Of a stretch of 64,000 nt of DNA, positions 17,693-26,954 are shown in pieces. Under the pieces are notes generated by a model. It made no database searches. It had not been told where the DNA came from and saw only the letters and a program-made list of their open reading frames with translations. Source of the stretch: Colimorpha_A sp045543555. Lineage in GTDB: Bacteria > Bacillota > Clostridia > Oscillospirales > CAG-272. The translations under genes and the position numbers were made by a program. The stretch is from NCBI GenBank assembly GCA_045543555.1, contig JAZQMQ010000016.1, forward strand, positions 159,678-223,677, read 5' to 3'. The number at the start of each line of letters is the position of its first letter. Position 1 is the first letter of the stretch.

Positions 17693-18532
17693 TTGATTAT
17701 TGAAAATAAAACTTTTGATGCCGAGAGATCGCTGTATAATCTAAAGGATTCGACGGTAATTGGATGCCGTTTTGAAGGAGAAGCTGACGGTGAATCGGTG
17801 CTTAAGGAATGTCGTAATATTGAGGTTGACGGTTGCTTCTTTGGCTTGCGTTATCCGCTATGGCATGCCGACGGCTACGTGCTAAAAAATTCCCGGATGA
17901 ACGATAAAACGAGAGCTCCTATTTGGTACAGCCAAAACGGTATAATCGACGGATGCGAGATCAACGGTATCAAGTGTTTACGGGAATGTGACGATACGCA
18001 GATTCTGAACAGCAAAATTATCTCCGAGGAATTCGGCTGGAGATGCCGAGGCATTTGTGCGGAAAACACGTTTATTGAATCGCAATATCTGTTTTTTGAG
18101 GCTTCCGACGTTACGCTGAATAATTTTTCGATGAAGGGAAAATATAGTTTTCAGTACGTAAACGGACTTACGATAAAAAATTCGACGCTTGATACAAAGG
18201 ACGCCTTTTGGCACGCCAAAAACGTAAGGGTGGAGGACAGTACCGTTAAGGGCGAGTATCTGGGGTGGTTTTCCGAGGGGCTTACATTGGTAAACTGCCA
18301 TATAATCGGGACACAGCCGCTTTGTTATTGCAAGGGACTCAGACTTATTGATTGTACAATGGATGAAACCGACCCTTCCTTTGAATATTCGGAGGTGAAG
18401 GCGGATATTATAGGTAATATCGTGTCCGTAAAAAATCCGGTGAGCGGATACATAAAGGCTGACAGCATTGGTGAAATAATTACAGACGATTCCATTATGG
18501 AAAGTAACTGCAGAATAATCTGCGGAAAATAA
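17693..18532 (+). CDS. DUF3737 family right-handed beta-helix protein
   Basis: The 279 residues match the DUF3737 pattern of short repeated turns with Asn/Asp/Cys ladders (VIGCRFEGEADGES, GCFFGLRYPLWHADG, NSRMNDKTRAPIWYSQNG). No signal peptide is visible, so it is probably cytoplasmic. The family has no established activity. Start is TTG 17693, 7 bases after CGGAG. It sits between the lipoprotein and rubrerythrin genes without an obvious functional link. Confidence 0.85.
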   Translation: MIIENKTFDAERSLYNLKDSTVIGCRFEGEADGESVLKECRNIEVDGCFFGLRYPLWHADGYVLKNSRMNDKTRAPIWYSQNGIIDGCEINGIKCLRECDDTQILNSKIISEEFGWRCRGICAENTFIESQYLFFEASDVTLNNFSMKGKYSFQYVNGLTIKNSTLDTKDAFWHAKNVRVEDSTVKGEYLGWFSEGLTLVNCHIIGTQPLCYCKGLRLIDCTMDETDPSFEYSEVKADIIGNIVSVKNPVSGYIKADSIGEIITDDSIMESNCRIICGK

Positions 18533-18554
18533 TAGTTGTGAAAGGTATATAATT

Positions 18555-19088
18555 ATGGAACTCAAAGGATCAAAGACAGAGAAAAATCTGCTCGCTGCAT
18601 TTGCGGGCGAGAGTGAAGCGAGAAATAAATACACATACTTTGCATCTGTAGCAAAGAAGGCAGGCTACGAGCAGATCGCGGAGATCTTCCAAAAGACCGC
18701 CGACAACGAGAAGGAGCACGCAAAGCTTTGGTTCAAGGCTCTCGGTGCTCTCGGTGATACCGCAGAAAACCTTAAGGCTGCAGCAGCGGGCGAGAATTAC
18801 GAGTGGACCGATATGTACGCTACCTGCGCAAAGGAGGCCGAGGAGGAGGGCTTTACCGAGCTTGCCGCAAAGTTCAGAATGGTAGCTAAGATCGAAAAAT
18901 CCCACGAGGAAAGATACCTTGCACTTCTTAATAACGTTGAAATGCAGAAGGTGTTTGAAAAGAGCGAGGAGATAATGTGGGAATGCCGCAACTGCGGTCA
19001 CCTCGTTATCGGTAAGAAGGCTCCTCAGGTCTGCCCCGTTTGCGCACATCCCCAGAGCTATTTTGAGGTCAGAAAAGAAAATTATTGA
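18555..19088 (+). CDS. Rubrerythrin
   Basis: NADH-linked peroxide reductase typical of anaerobes, 177 residues. The N-terminal ferritin-like diiron domain shows AGESEARNKY, DNEKEHAK and KIEKSHEERY. The C-terminal rubredoxin-like domain has CRNCGH and CPVCAHP. AAAGG lies upstream. It probably protects against oxidative stress. Confidence 0.96.
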   Translation: MELKGSKTEKNLLAAFAGESEARNKYTYFASVAKKAGYEQIAEIFQKTADNEKEHAKLWFKALGALGDTAENLKAAAAGENYEWTDMYATCAKEAEEEGFTELAAKFRMVAKIEKSHEERYLALLNNVEMQKVFEKSEEIMWECRNCGHLVIGKKAPQVCPVCAHPQSYFEVRKENY

Positions 19089-19094
19089 TCTTAT

Positions 19095-19118
19095 AAAAGA
19101 GGAGGGAACTCCTCTTTT
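19095..19118 (+). terminator. Rho-independent terminator after rubrerythrin
   Basis: AAAAGAGGAG-GGAA-CTCCTCTTTT, immediately after the stop codon. Confidence 0.85.
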
Positions 19119-19122
19119 TCTC

Positions 19123-19151
19123 TTGCTTTTTTTCTCTTTATCGGTTATAAT
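19123..19151 (+). promoter_or_regulatory. Sigma-A promoter for the MATE gene
   Basis: TTGCTT, 17 bases, TATAAT, about 20 bases before AAAGGAG. Confidence 0.6.
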
Positions 19152-19180
19152 AGTCGGGTATGTCTTAAAAGGAGAGAAAA

Positions 19181-20584
19181 ATGTCATTTTTAAAAAGTCT
19201 GATAGGCGATAAGGCCTTTTACAAAAGAGCATTTTCACTTGCGATTCCCGTAATGGTGCAGATGGGTATCACAAACTTTGTGAATCTGCTCGATAATATA
19301 ATGGTTGGAAGAATCAGCACCGAGGCAATGTCGGGCGTTTCCATTGTAAACCAGTTTATTTTCATTTTCAATCTGCTTATTTTCGGTTCACTTGCGGGAG
19401 CGGGAATTTACACGGTTCAATTCCACGGAAACAATGACCGAAAGGGAATAAAATATTCCTTCAGGTTTAAGCTTTTGTCCTCACTCGTTTTTTCCATTAT
19501 CGGAATATGCGTTTTTATATTGCTTGACGACGTGCTGATTAAGACTTTCCTGTTTGAGCAGAATTCTGAGGGTGACCTCGAGCTGACGCTTAAGCTCGGT
19601 AAGGAATATTTAAGTATTATGCTCATAGGCCTTATACCGTATGCGCTCTCTCAGGTATATGCTTCTACTCTGAGGGAGACTGAACATTCGGTGCCTCCAA
19701 TGGTATCGAGCGTTATTGCGGTCAGCACTAATTTTGTTCTTAATTATGTGCTAATATTCGGGAAATTAGGCTTTACGGAACTTGGGGTAAAGGGCGCGGC
19801 TATTGCGACTGTTGTGTCGCGTTTTGTTGAACTTGGAATACTTGCGCTATGGGCACATTTGAACACTCATAAATGCGAATTTATGCGTGGAGTGTATAAA
19901 TCCGTACATATTCCGTATGAGCTTGTCAGAAGCATGATGCTCAAGGGATTGCCCCTTATGGCAAACGAATTTTTTTGGTCCACCTCCGTTACTCTTCGCA
20001 ACCGTTGCTATGCGACAAGAGGTCTTGAGGCCGTAGCGGCACAGAACATAAGCTCGACCATAATGAACGTCATAAGCGTAATATATATGTCGTTTGGAAC
20101 CGTAATTTCGATAATGGTCGGAGCACAGCTCGGCGCGGGAGAAATCGACGAAGCAAAGAAAACTAACAGAAAGCTTTTAACCTGTACCGCAGCGTGCGGT
20201 CTGTTGGTTGGCGCCTTCCTCATTGCGTTTTCCGGATTATTCCCTATGGTATATAAGACGTCTCAACACGTGCGTGAACTTGCGGGAAGTATGATGATCG
20301 TATCCGGTGTGCTGATGTCCTTTCAAGCATTTTCACATGCATCATACTTCAGTATTCGTTCGGGAGGGAACGTGTTTCTCACCTTTTTCCTTGACAGTGG
20401 ATTTATGTGGATGTGCGTTATACCGGTAACCCTTATATTTACAGAATTTACTGATTTTAAATTGATTCCGCTTTATATAATAGGCCAAGGATGTGAAGTG
20501 TTCAAGCTCATATTTGCGCTGATTATTTTCAAACGCGGTACATGGACAAACCGTCTCGTAGGTAACGGAGAAACCGACAACTGA
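19181..20584 (+). CDS. MATE family efflux transporter
   Basis: Twelve-helix cation-coupled multidrug exporter of 467 residues with the MATE duplication: N-half FSLAIPVMVQMGITNFVNLLDNIMVGR, shown by FVNLLDNIMVGRIS, and C-half PLMANEFFWSTSVTLRN. Substrates cannot be read from the sequence. AAAGGAG precedes ATG, and the gene has its own promoter and terminator. Confidence 0.93.
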   Translation: MSFLKSLIGDKAFYKRAFSLAIPVMVQMGITNFVNLLDNIMVGRISTEAMSGVSIVNQFIFIFNLLIFGSLAGAGIYTVQFHGNNDRKGIKYSFRFKLLSSLVFSIIGICVFILLDDVLIKTFLFEQNSEGDLELTLKLGKEYLSIMLIGLIPYALSQVYASTLRETEHSVPPMVSSVIAVSTNFVLNYVLIFGKLGFTELGVKGAAIATVVSRFVELGILALWAHLNTHKCEFMRGVYKSVHIPYELVRSMMLKGLPLMANEFFWSTSVTLRNRCYATRGLEAVAAQNISSTIMNVISVIYMSFGTVISIMVGAQLGAGEIDEAKKTNRKLLTCTAACGLLVGAFLIAFSGLFPMVYKTSQHVRELAGSMMIVSGVLMSFQAFSHASYFSIRSGGNVFLTFFLDSGFMWMCVIPVTLIFTEFTDFKLIPLYIIGQGCEVFKLIFALIIFKRGTWTNRLVGNGETDN

Positions 20585-20588
20585 AAAG

Positions 20589-20629
20589 AGCATCCGTCTG
20601 CATAGTTGCAGACGGATGCTTTAATTTTC
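20589..20629 (+). terminator. Rho-independent terminator after the MATE gene
   Basis: AGCATCCGTCTGCA-TAGT-TGCAGACGGATGCT is a perfect 14-base stem followed by TTAATTTT. Confidence 0.88.
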
Positions 20630-20977
20630 ATCGGTAAGATGAGAAATGAACTCCTTGGGGGAGACACCGAAACGTGTGCAAAGATTTTCACCGCGATGAC
20701 CGCTGAAATCAATATAAAGATAACGGATATCTGTTCCGTCGATCATGCAAAATTATTCCTTTTCAAAACCGAAGATCAGGGTGCCTTCGGAGACGGAGTA
20801 CGAAACGCCGTCAAAGGAAAAAGTGCCCTCACCCTATTCCACAAGGATCATTCTCTTTGATGGCAGATCGTAGGTATCCATCATTGTATCTTTGTCGGTT
20901 TCAAAAATAAATCGGGAGATATTAAGCTCATTAAGAATATTTGATGACGGAAATTTGCAGATGTTTTGAGCTTTCAT
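20621..20977 (-). pseudogene. AraC-type regulator remnant (cupin arm only)
   Basis: ATG 20977 follows a good GGAGGGG. The frame reads like an AraC-family ligand-binding arm: SSNILNELNISRFIFETDKD, then GEGTFSFDGVSYSVSEGTLI, then DGTDIRYLYIDFSGHRGEN. It is broken by TAG at 20834-20836 and TAA at 20753-20755, and ends at 20621 before any DNA-binding helix-turn-helix domain. Two in-frame stops plus truncation make it a clear pseudogene. Confidence 0.75.
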
Positions 20978-21117
20978 TGTAATCCCCTCCTTTTTACAAG
21001 TATAGCACAAGATTTATTTGAAAGCTAGAAAACCGAACTGTTTTTTATATTTATATAGAATATTTATATTCGAATTATTCGTGTCTTATGATATTATAAA
21101 ATAAAAAAGGTATTCAT

Positions 21118-21937
21118 ATTGAATATTATACTTTAATAATGTTATCCGTCTGTATGTTTGGTGGCAGATTTGCATTTCAGGACGTATATAGAAGAAAACG
21201 CGGAAGCTCCCTTAAGATAAGTATGGAATCGTCGGATGCTTGGCGGAATGGTGTTGCCGTTCTTTCAGGGGATTTTCCTCTATAGCGAGGGTGTGACCGT
21301 CGCAAAATGTGTTTGTGTGGTTCTTATATGCGCCGCACTTGCATTAACCGTTCAAAAGGGTGAAAAGAAACGGGGAACGGTGTTTTATATCGGTATTTTC
21401 GTTATGAACGGAATGTCCGGCGTTATTTCAAAAATATTCAGTTCAAGCAAGCTTCCGAAAACAAGCGCTGCGGGGTATTCTATATGGATCACGGTTTGCA
21501 CGCTCGTCCTTTCGGGAATTATTTGGGTAATACTTGAGCTTCGGGACAGATATGTAGTGCAAGCTACAGCAAAAGAAGGTCCTGAGCCTTCGAAAAAGAT
21601 ACTTTGGCAGTTTTACGGCATAGGTGCGCTTCAGGGATCGATCAATAAGGTGGCAAACTTTTTGTTTGTCATAGCTTTTGTGCACGTTGACGCGTCGGTT
21701 CAGTACCCCATGGTAACGGGCGGCACAATAATCGTTTCAACTCTTATCTGCTTTTTCGGTGATAAAAAGCCCAGCAGTAAAGAGCTTATCAGTGTTGCCT
21801 TGGCTTTTGCGGCGATGCTTTCGTTGCTTCTTATTACCCGTGTGATCGGGATAATTTATACATTAAAGGAGAAAAAATATGGGAAAGATCAAATTTGGTG
21901 TAGTCGGACTGATAAGAGGAAGCGTGTTTGTAATTAA
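21118..21937 (+). pseudogene. DMT/EamA transporter with internal deletion
   Basis: The N-terminal piece reads EYYTLIMLSVCMFGGRFAFQ from an ATT at 21118, where ATG would be expected, behind AAAAAGG. After KISMESS near 21232 the frame changes, and the remaining membrane segments continue from ATG 21236 (MLGGMVLPFFQGIFLYSEGV) to 21937. The second and third helices expected between them are missing. The tail after LLLITRVIGII runs into the next gene start. It is a decayed drug/metabolite transporter. Confidence 0.7.
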
Positions 21938-21983
21938 AATAAAACTGACCTCGCCTAACTCTTTCGCGTTGTTATACTCTTAA
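21879..21983 (+). pseudogene. Gfo/Idh/MocA oxidoreductase N-terminal fragment
   Basis: Behind AAAGGAG, ATG 21879 begins MGKIKFGVVGLIRGSVF, the nucleotide-binding start of a Gfo/Idh/MocA dehydrogenase with the usual GLG changed to GLI. Only 34 codons remain before a TAA, so the gene is truncated. It overlaps the end of the DMT remnant in another frame, suggesting a former sugar-related operon. Confidence 0.55.
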
Positions 21984-21984
21984 T

Positions 21985-22025
21985 AAACACAAGGGAATTC
22001 TGCATAACCGTTCGTTGTGTTTTTT
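21985..22025 (+). terminator. Possible terminator
   Basis: AAACACAA and TTGTGTTT pair across a 21-base loop, followed by TTTT. The long loop makes it a weak call. Confidence 0.35.
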
Positions 22026-22058
22026 CACGTTGTCAGGTTCTCCCAAAATGCCCACTAA

Positions 22059-22193
22059 CTATGCACTTGAAATATTCGCAATTTTTTCAACATCGCATTG
22101 AACAACTATTTTGGTGTTTGTGAGAGACGAACAAGCGGTCAGTAGCAATGCCAGTAGTATAACGAGCATAAAAGCTATTTTTGTAATTCTCAC
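22059..22193 (-). CDS. Very small lipoprotein, probably truncated
   Basis: GTG 22193, preceded by AAAGAGGT, opens 44 codons: a signal peptide with lipobox (LLALLLTACSS) and only about 22 residues after the lipid-modified Cys. This is either a tiny surface lipoprotein or, given the decayed surroundings, the 5' stub of a longer one. No family is recognised. Confidence 0.45.
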   Translation of the reverse strand: MRITKIAFMLVILLALLLTACSSLTNTKIVVQCDVEKIANISSA

Positions 22194-22315
22194 AAAGTGA
22201 CCTCTTTTTTGTGTAAATAATGTCGATTTTATACTTATTTTATCACATAACATTATGGATTGCAATCAAAATCAAAGTAATATCAGTAGATTGCCTAGGA
22301 TCTTTCCTTTTTCTA

Positions 22316-22344
22316 TTGAATAAAAGGCGTAAATGTGCTATAAT
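22316..22344 (+). promoter_or_regulatory. Sigma-A promoter
   Basis: TTGAAT, 17 bases, TATAAT, 30 bases before the phosphatase ATG. Confidence 0.7.
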
Positions 22345-22373
22345 TTTATAAAAGCAGATATCGGAGCGAAAAA

Positions 22374-22844
22374 ATGAAAATAATGTTTGTTTGTCACGGT
22401 AATATTTGCCGCTCACCGATGGCGGAATTTGTTCTTCGTGATATGCTGAAAAGGCGTGGACTCGACGGAGCGTTTACCGTTAGCTCCTCAGCAACCTCCT
22501 CCGAGGAGATATGGAACGGTGTCGGCAATCCCGTTTACCCGCCTGCAAGAGCGGAGCTGAAGCGTCACGGTATCGACTGCTCCGGCAAAAGAGCCGTTCA
22601 GCTTAAACGTGAGGACTACGAGAAATACGATCTTTTTATCGGAATGGACGGGGCAAATATCAGGAATATGCACCGCATATTCGGCGGAGACCCCGAAAAC
22701 AAGGTGAAAAAGCTTCTAAATTACGTTGGTGAGGACTCCGACGTGGCTGACCCGTGGTATACGGGTGATTTTGAGACCACATATACCGACGTTGTGAGGG
22801 GCTGCGAGGCACTTCTTGATATACTGCTTAAGGGAGAAAGATAA
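22374..22844 (+). CDS. Low-molecular-weight protein tyrosine phosphatase
   Basis: 156 residues with the P-loop C7-HGNIC-R13-S and the general acid Asp126 in DPWYTGDFE, both at standard positions for the LMW-PTP family. It probably dephosphorylates protein tyrosines or arginines in the cytoplasm. The TAA shares one base with the next ATG (TAATG). Confidence 0.94.
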   Translation: MKIMFVCHGNICRSPMAEFVLRDMLKRRGLDGAFTVSSSATSSEEIWNGVGNPVYPPARAELKRHGIDCSGKRAVQLKREDYEKYDLFIGMDGANIRNMHRIFGGDPENKVKKLLNYVGEDSDVADPWYTGDFETTYTDVVRGCEALLDILLKGER

Positions 22845-23659
22845 TGGGGCTTAAAACAGGATTCAAGTTTAAAAAATTTGATATAGAGAACGTAGAGGAT
22901 GCTGTTTTCGGCGTTAACTACGATGATAGCGGCTGGAGGGAGGTTAGAGTGCCCCACGATTGGGGTATTGAGGGCGATTTCTCTGCCGATAACGATCCAT
23001 CTGAAAGCAGTATTATCGAGGACGGCATAAACAAGCCCATAACTCTTACCGGAAGAACGGGAGGACTTCCAATTCTCGGTGCGGGTGTGTACAGAAAATG
23101 GGTAAGGGTCGAAAAAAGCGACAGAGCGTTCCTTGAGTTTGACGGCGTTATGTGGTATAGCCGCATTTACGTTAACGGTAGACTTGCTGGAAGCAACCAT
23201 TTCGGATATAAGTCATTTTCAGTTGATATTACTGAATACGTTAATTTCGGTGAGGACAACCTTATCGCAGTATATGCCGAGGTCAAGGCTGATTGCGGCA
23301 GATGGTACAGCGGCGGCGGTATCTTCCGAAACGTAAGGCTTGTAAATAAGCCCGAGAAGCATTTTCTGTATAACGGAATATGGGCAAGACAGGTATATGC
23401 CGACAAAAAGCTCGCGATCATCGATATTTCCGCCGAGACTGTCAACACCGCAGGCTTCAAGGCAGAGGGCGGCGCATATGTCTTCGCTACCGATGCGGGT
23501 GACCAGAGAGAGACCGAGACCTTCCTCCGTCCCGACAAAAAGGCTATGTCGGGAATGCTCGTTGCGGTCATGCGTTCAACGGGCGAGAAGGGAAGAGTGA
23601 CCGTTACGGCTTGTGCCGAAGGACTCAAAGAGGGAACGGTATCGTTTGAATGCAAGTGA
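22844..23659 (+). CDS. GH2 glycosidase remnant lacking the catalytic core
   Basis: The first roughly 190 residues are a good GH2 sugar-binding domain (VPHDWGIEGDF, GAGVYRKWVRV, FDGVMWYSRIYVNG, RWYSGGGIFRNVRLV). After part of the following immunoglobulin-like domain the sequence jumps to a typical C-terminal end (LVAVMRSTGEKGRVTVTACA). The TIM-barrel catalytic domain of several hundred residues and its Glu residues are absent. The frame is intact at 271 codons, so a protein could be made but cannot be an active beta-galactosidase. Its end overlaps the ktrB start by 10 bases. Confidence 0.75.
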   Translation: MGLKTGFKFKKFDIENVEDAVFGVNYDDSGWREVRVPHDWGIEGDFSADNDPSESSIIEDGINKPITLTGRTGGLPILGAGVYRKWVRVEKSDRAFLEFDGVMWYSRIYVNGRLAGSNHFGYKSFSVDITEYVNFGEDNLIAVYAEVKADCGRWYSGGGIFRNVRLVNKPEKHFLYNGIWARQVYADKKLAIIDISAETVNTAGFKAEGGAYVFATDAGDQRETETFLRPDKKAMSGMLVAVMRSTGEKGRVTVTACAEGLKEGTVSFECK

Positions 23660-24999
23660 AATTGAAGCCTAACTCCATAATCCTGATGAGCTTTATCGGA
23701 GTTATACTGATAGGCGCATTGCTTCTGTCTCTGCCTGCAAGCTCATCGGACGGTAAGGGTATACCCTTTATCGACGCACTGTTTACCGCAACGACCTCTG
23801 CCTGTGTGACGGGGCTTTCCACGGTATCCATAGCGGAGACCTTCAGCACCTTCGGGCATATCGTCATCCTTGTTCTGATACAGATAGGCGGTCTTGGAGT
23901 AATAACCGTAGTCGCCTCGGTTGCGGTGTTTCTGAATAAAAGGCTCGGTCTTTCAAGCAGACTGCTTCTACAGGACGCATTTAACCTTACGAGCCTTTCG
24001 GGAATCGTTTCGTTTATCAAAAGAGTGCTTATAGGCACGTTCGTTATCGAGGGTATCGGAGCACTTTTGTATATGATCTCCTTGGTGCCGAGGTTTGGCC
24101 TTGAGGGAATATGGTATTCGGTTTTCAATTCTGTGTCGGCATTCTGCAATGCGGGAATCGATATAATGGGAAACGACAGCCTCGCTCCCTTCGTTTCCGA
24201 CCCTGTGGTCAACCTTACCACCTGTTTTCTCATAGTCCTCGGAGGACTTGGATTTATCGTATGGTGGGACTTCATCAGGGTTATAAAAAACAGAAAAAGC
24301 TCAAAGGCGGGGCTCTTCAGAAGCCTGACCCTTCACAGTAAGATAGCCATTACCTTGACGGCTATACTTATAGTCCTCGGAGCACTTGCGTTTTTCGTTT
24401 TCGAGTATGATAACCCATTGACGATGGGAAAGATGAACGCTTGGGAAAAGCTCCTTGCCTCATTGTTTCAGTCTGTAACCACAAGGACGGCAGGCTTTTA
24501 CACGGTTTCGCAGAGCGCACTTACCTCGCCCTCCGTTACGGTGTCGCTGCTTCTTATGGTGGTCGGCGGCTCCCCCGTTGGAACTGCGGGAGGAATAAAG
24601 ACCGTTACACTTGCGGTGCTTCTTATGACCACGTATTCGATGATCAAGAGCAGAGAGCAGGTCAATATGTTTGGCAGAGCCCTGCACAGGGAGGCAATAG
24701 CCAAGGCGGTGGCGGTGGCGGTATCCTTTATTATGGTGCTTTCTGCGGTTACCGTGGCACTCTCCTTCTTCTGCGATGCACCCTTTACCGATATAATTTA
24801 CGAAACGGTAAGTGCTACCGCAACGGTCGGTCTGTCAAGAAGCTTAACTCCTACTCTTAACCTTTTCGGCAAGCTTGTCATTATTGCCGCAATGTATTTC
24901 GGAAGAATAGGGCCTATTTCCATAGCACTTCTTATGAAGGGCAAAAACGAAAATTCCAATATAATAAAAAATCCGACCGAGGATATAAGCGTCGGATAG
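23650..24999 (+). CDS. ktrB: Potassium channel subunit KtrB/TrkH
   Basis: Membrane subunit of a Ktr-type K+ (Na+-coupled) uptake system, 449 residues with four M1-P-M2 repeats. The selectivity-filter loops are visible: TTSACVTGLS, SVSAFCNAGI, TTRTAGF and SATATVGLS. The gating subunit KtrA follows 9 bases downstream. The start overlaps the GH2 remnant and has no strong ribosome site, so translation is probably coupled. Confidence 0.95.
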   Translation: MQVKLKPNSIILMSFIGVILIGALLLSLPASSSDGKGIPFIDALFTATTSACVTGLSTVSIAETFSTFGHIVILVLIQIGGLGVITVVASVAVFLNKRLGLSSRLLLQDAFNLTSLSGIVSFIKRVLIGTFVIEGIGALLYMISLVPRFGLEGIWYSVFNSVSAFCNAGIDIMGNDSLAPFVSDPVVNLTTCFLIVLGGLGFIVWWDFIRVIKNRKSSKAGLFRSLTLHSKIAITLTAILIVLGALAFFVFEYDNPLTMGKMNAWEKLLASLFQSVTTRTAGFYTVSQSALTSPSVTVSLLLMVVGGSPVGTAGGIKTVTLAVLLMTTYSMIKSREQVNMFGRALHREAIAKAVAVAVSFIMVLSAVTVALSFFCDAPFTDIIYETVSATATVGLSRSLTPTLNLFGKLVIIAAMYFGRIGPISIALLMKGKNENSNIIKNPTEDISVG

Positions 25000-25008
25000 G
25001 AGGAACAT

Positions 25009-25662
25009 ATGAGTACAAAGAAGACTTATGCGGTATTCGGGCTCGGCAGATACGGTACGGCTGTGGCTGGCGAGCTTGTAAGAAGCGGTGCTGAGGTAAT
25101 CGCGGTGGATATAAACGAGTCTGCCGTCAATACTGCAGCAACGCTCATTCCCGTGTGCAAGTGTGCCGACGTAACCGACAAAGAGGTGATAAAGCAGCTT
25201 GGAATAAAGAGCGCTGACGTGGTGATCATTGCAATGGCGTCAAATCTTGAGGTCAGCGTAATGGCTACCGTCCTTTGTAAGGAGGTTGGTGTGCCTGAGG
25301 TTATCGTCAAGTGCGGAAGCGACACTCACAGAAAAATTCTACTCGCAGTCGGTGCGGATAAGGTGGTTTTCCCTGAAAACGAGTCGGGAATACGTCTTGC
25401 AAAAAACCTTCTTTCCTCGGGCTTCGTTGATGCCCTCGAGCTTTCGGACGACGTAGCTATCGTCGACCTCGGGGTTAAGGAGGAATGGGTCGGAAAGTCA
25501 CTTGTGGAGCTTAATTTAAGAAAAAAGTACGATATTAACGTCGTTGCCATTTCCGAAAACGGTAAGGTTTCGGTCACGATCGACCCCTACAGAGCTCTTT
25601 GTGCAAGTGAAAGGCTTGTGGTTATCGCAAACACGGAAAAGCTTGCGAAGCTTACGAGGTGA
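25009..25662 (+). CDS. ktrA: Potassium uptake gating subunit KtrA
   Basis: 217 residues with an N-terminal RCK/TrkA-N Rossmann domain (FGLGRYGTAVAGEL; acidic AVDINE) and a C-terminal TrkA-C domain. It binds nucleotide and regulates KtrB at the cytoplasmic face. GGAGG lies before the ATG. It is cotranscribed with ktrB. Confidence 0.95.
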   Translation: MSTKKTYAVFGLGRYGTAVAGELVRSGAEVIAVDINESAVNTAATLIPVCKCADVTDKEVIKQLGIKSADVVIIAMASNLEVSVMATVLCKEVGVPEVIVKCGSDTHRKILLAVGADKVVFPENESGIRLAKNLLSSGFVDALELSDDVAIVDLGVKEEWVGKSLVELNLRKKYDINVVAISENGKVSVTIDPYRALCASERLVVIANTEKLAKLTR

Positions 25663-25667
25663 AGGCT

Positions 25668-26198
25668 ATGAATTTCACCGAAATTGCCAAAAGAAGACAG
25701 TCCTGCCGTTCCTTTGACAAGGACAGAGACGTTGAGGACGAGAAGATAAACGCCATTATCGAAAGTGCCGTTATCGCACCTTCGGCGTGTAATTCCCAGC
25801 CGTATATTATCACCGTTTGTACGGGAGAAAAGGCTCGCGAGGCAGCGCTTTGCTGCACAAGCATGGGGATGAATAAATTTGCTCCCGACGCTCCAGTTGT
25901 TATCGTCATTTCCGAGGATTCCTATAATCCAACCGCTGCTCTTGGCGCAAGGGCGAAGGGTCTTGACTATCGCTCCATCGATATTGGTATCTTAGCCGCT
26001 TATATCACATCCGAAGCCACCGCGCAGGGTCTTGACAGTTGTATTCTCGGTTGGCTCGACGACGGCAAGTTAAGGTCGGTTGTCGGTATTGACAAGCCCG
26101 TAAGGCTGGTTATTACAATCGGATATGCCTCGGAAGGATATCCTATCAGAGACAAAAAACGAAAAAGTATATCAAATATTGTAAAGATAAAGAGTTAA
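25668..26198 (+). CDS. Nitroreductase family protein
   Basis: FMN-dependent oxidoreductase of the nitroreductase fold, 176 residues: RRQSCRSFDKDRDVE at the N terminus binds the flavin phosphate, then APSACNSQPY and GILAAYITSEATAQGL. ATG 25668 follows AGGTGAAGG; the GTG at 25659 overlaps the ktrA stop and is less likely. The substrate is unknown. Confidence 0.9.
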   Translation: MNFTEIAKRRQSCRSFDKDRDVEDEKINAIIESAVIAPSACNSQPYIITVCTGEKAREAALCCTSMGMNKFAPDAPVVIVISEDSYNPTAALGARAKGLDYRSIDIGILAAYITSEATAQGLDSCILGWLDDGKLRSVVGIDKPVRLVITIGYASEGYPIRDKKRKSISNIVKIKS

Positions 26199-26323
26199 GC
26201 ATCGGTATTAAAGATCAATCATTTATGAAACACTGCATCTGCCTTCGATAATTGTATGTGTTTGTAATTATCGACGTGGACAGACTTGGCTTTTTGGAAT
26301 TAAATCTACGGGAGAATGAAATA

Positions 26324-26770
26324 ATGACCGATTACAATGCGCTCATAAGAGATGCTATGGCAATAACCGACAACTCACCGTCTGTTATTACAACTATGTC
26401 AAACCTTTCTGCACTTTTGAACGAAAGGCTTGATAATATAAATTGGGTAGGCTTCTATCTTTACGACGGAGGTAGGCTTATTCTCGGACCATTTCAAGGT
26501 AAAATAGCCTGTACCGTCATAGAAATGGGCAAGGGAGTGTGCGGAACGGCGGCACAAAGCGGAAAAACAGTAGTGGTTCCCGACGTTCACCTTTTTGAGG
26601 GTCATATTGCATGCGACAGTGCCTCAAATTCCGAGATAGTCGTACCGATTTTCAAAAACGGCGAGCTGTATGGCGTGCTCGATATCGATAGCCCCATAAC
26701 CGAACGCTTTACTGAGGATGACAGAGTAAACCTTGAAGCGGTTGTGAGGGCTATTGAAGGGAAACTGTAA
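26324..26770 (+). CDS. Free methionine-(R)-sulfoxide reductase (GAF domain)
   Basis: A single GAF-domain enzyme of 148 residues that reduces free Met-R-sulfoxide. It shows the fRMsr signature GPFQGKIACTVI, GKGVCGTAA, GHIACDSASNSEIVVP and GVLDIDSP. The three catalytic-region cysteines are present at residues 63, 73 and 97. ATG 26324 follows GGGAG; the frame extends upstream to 26252 without a ribosome site. It pairs functionally with nearby redox genes. Confidence 0.93.
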   Translation: MTDYNALIRDAMAITDNSPSVITTMSNLSALLNERLDNINWVGFYLYDGGRLILGPFQGKIACTVIEMGKGVCGTAAQSGKTVVVPDVHLFEGHIACDSASNSEIVVPIFKNGELYGVLDIDSPITERFTEDDRVNLEAVVRAIEGKL

Positions 26771-26913
26771 AATGAAGTTGTTAATGAGCAAGGATTGTTA
26801 TGTAAGTTTTGACGGCAAAGGGAGCATCCGTCTCGGTAACAGTAAAACACGATCAGAAGTGTTCATCCACGTGGCTTAATGTCGAATAACAAAATAAAAG
26901 CTTGTTTTTGCTA

Positions 26914-26954
26914 AGGCATTTGACCGTAGTTTCGGCGGTCAGATGCCTTTTTAT
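26914..26954 (+). terminator. Rho-independent terminator
   Basis: AGGCATTTGACCG and CGGTCAGATGCCT pair with one G-U, followed by TTTTTATTTTT. Between the fRMsr stop and here there is only a 35-codon open frame (26772-26879) that I cannot support as a gene. From here to 27182 I see nothing further. Confidence 0.8.

Noticed and set aside
26772..26879. 35-codon ORF after the methionine sulfoxide reductase gene
   Set aside because: No ribosome site of its own, no recognisable family, and it is followed by the operon terminator.
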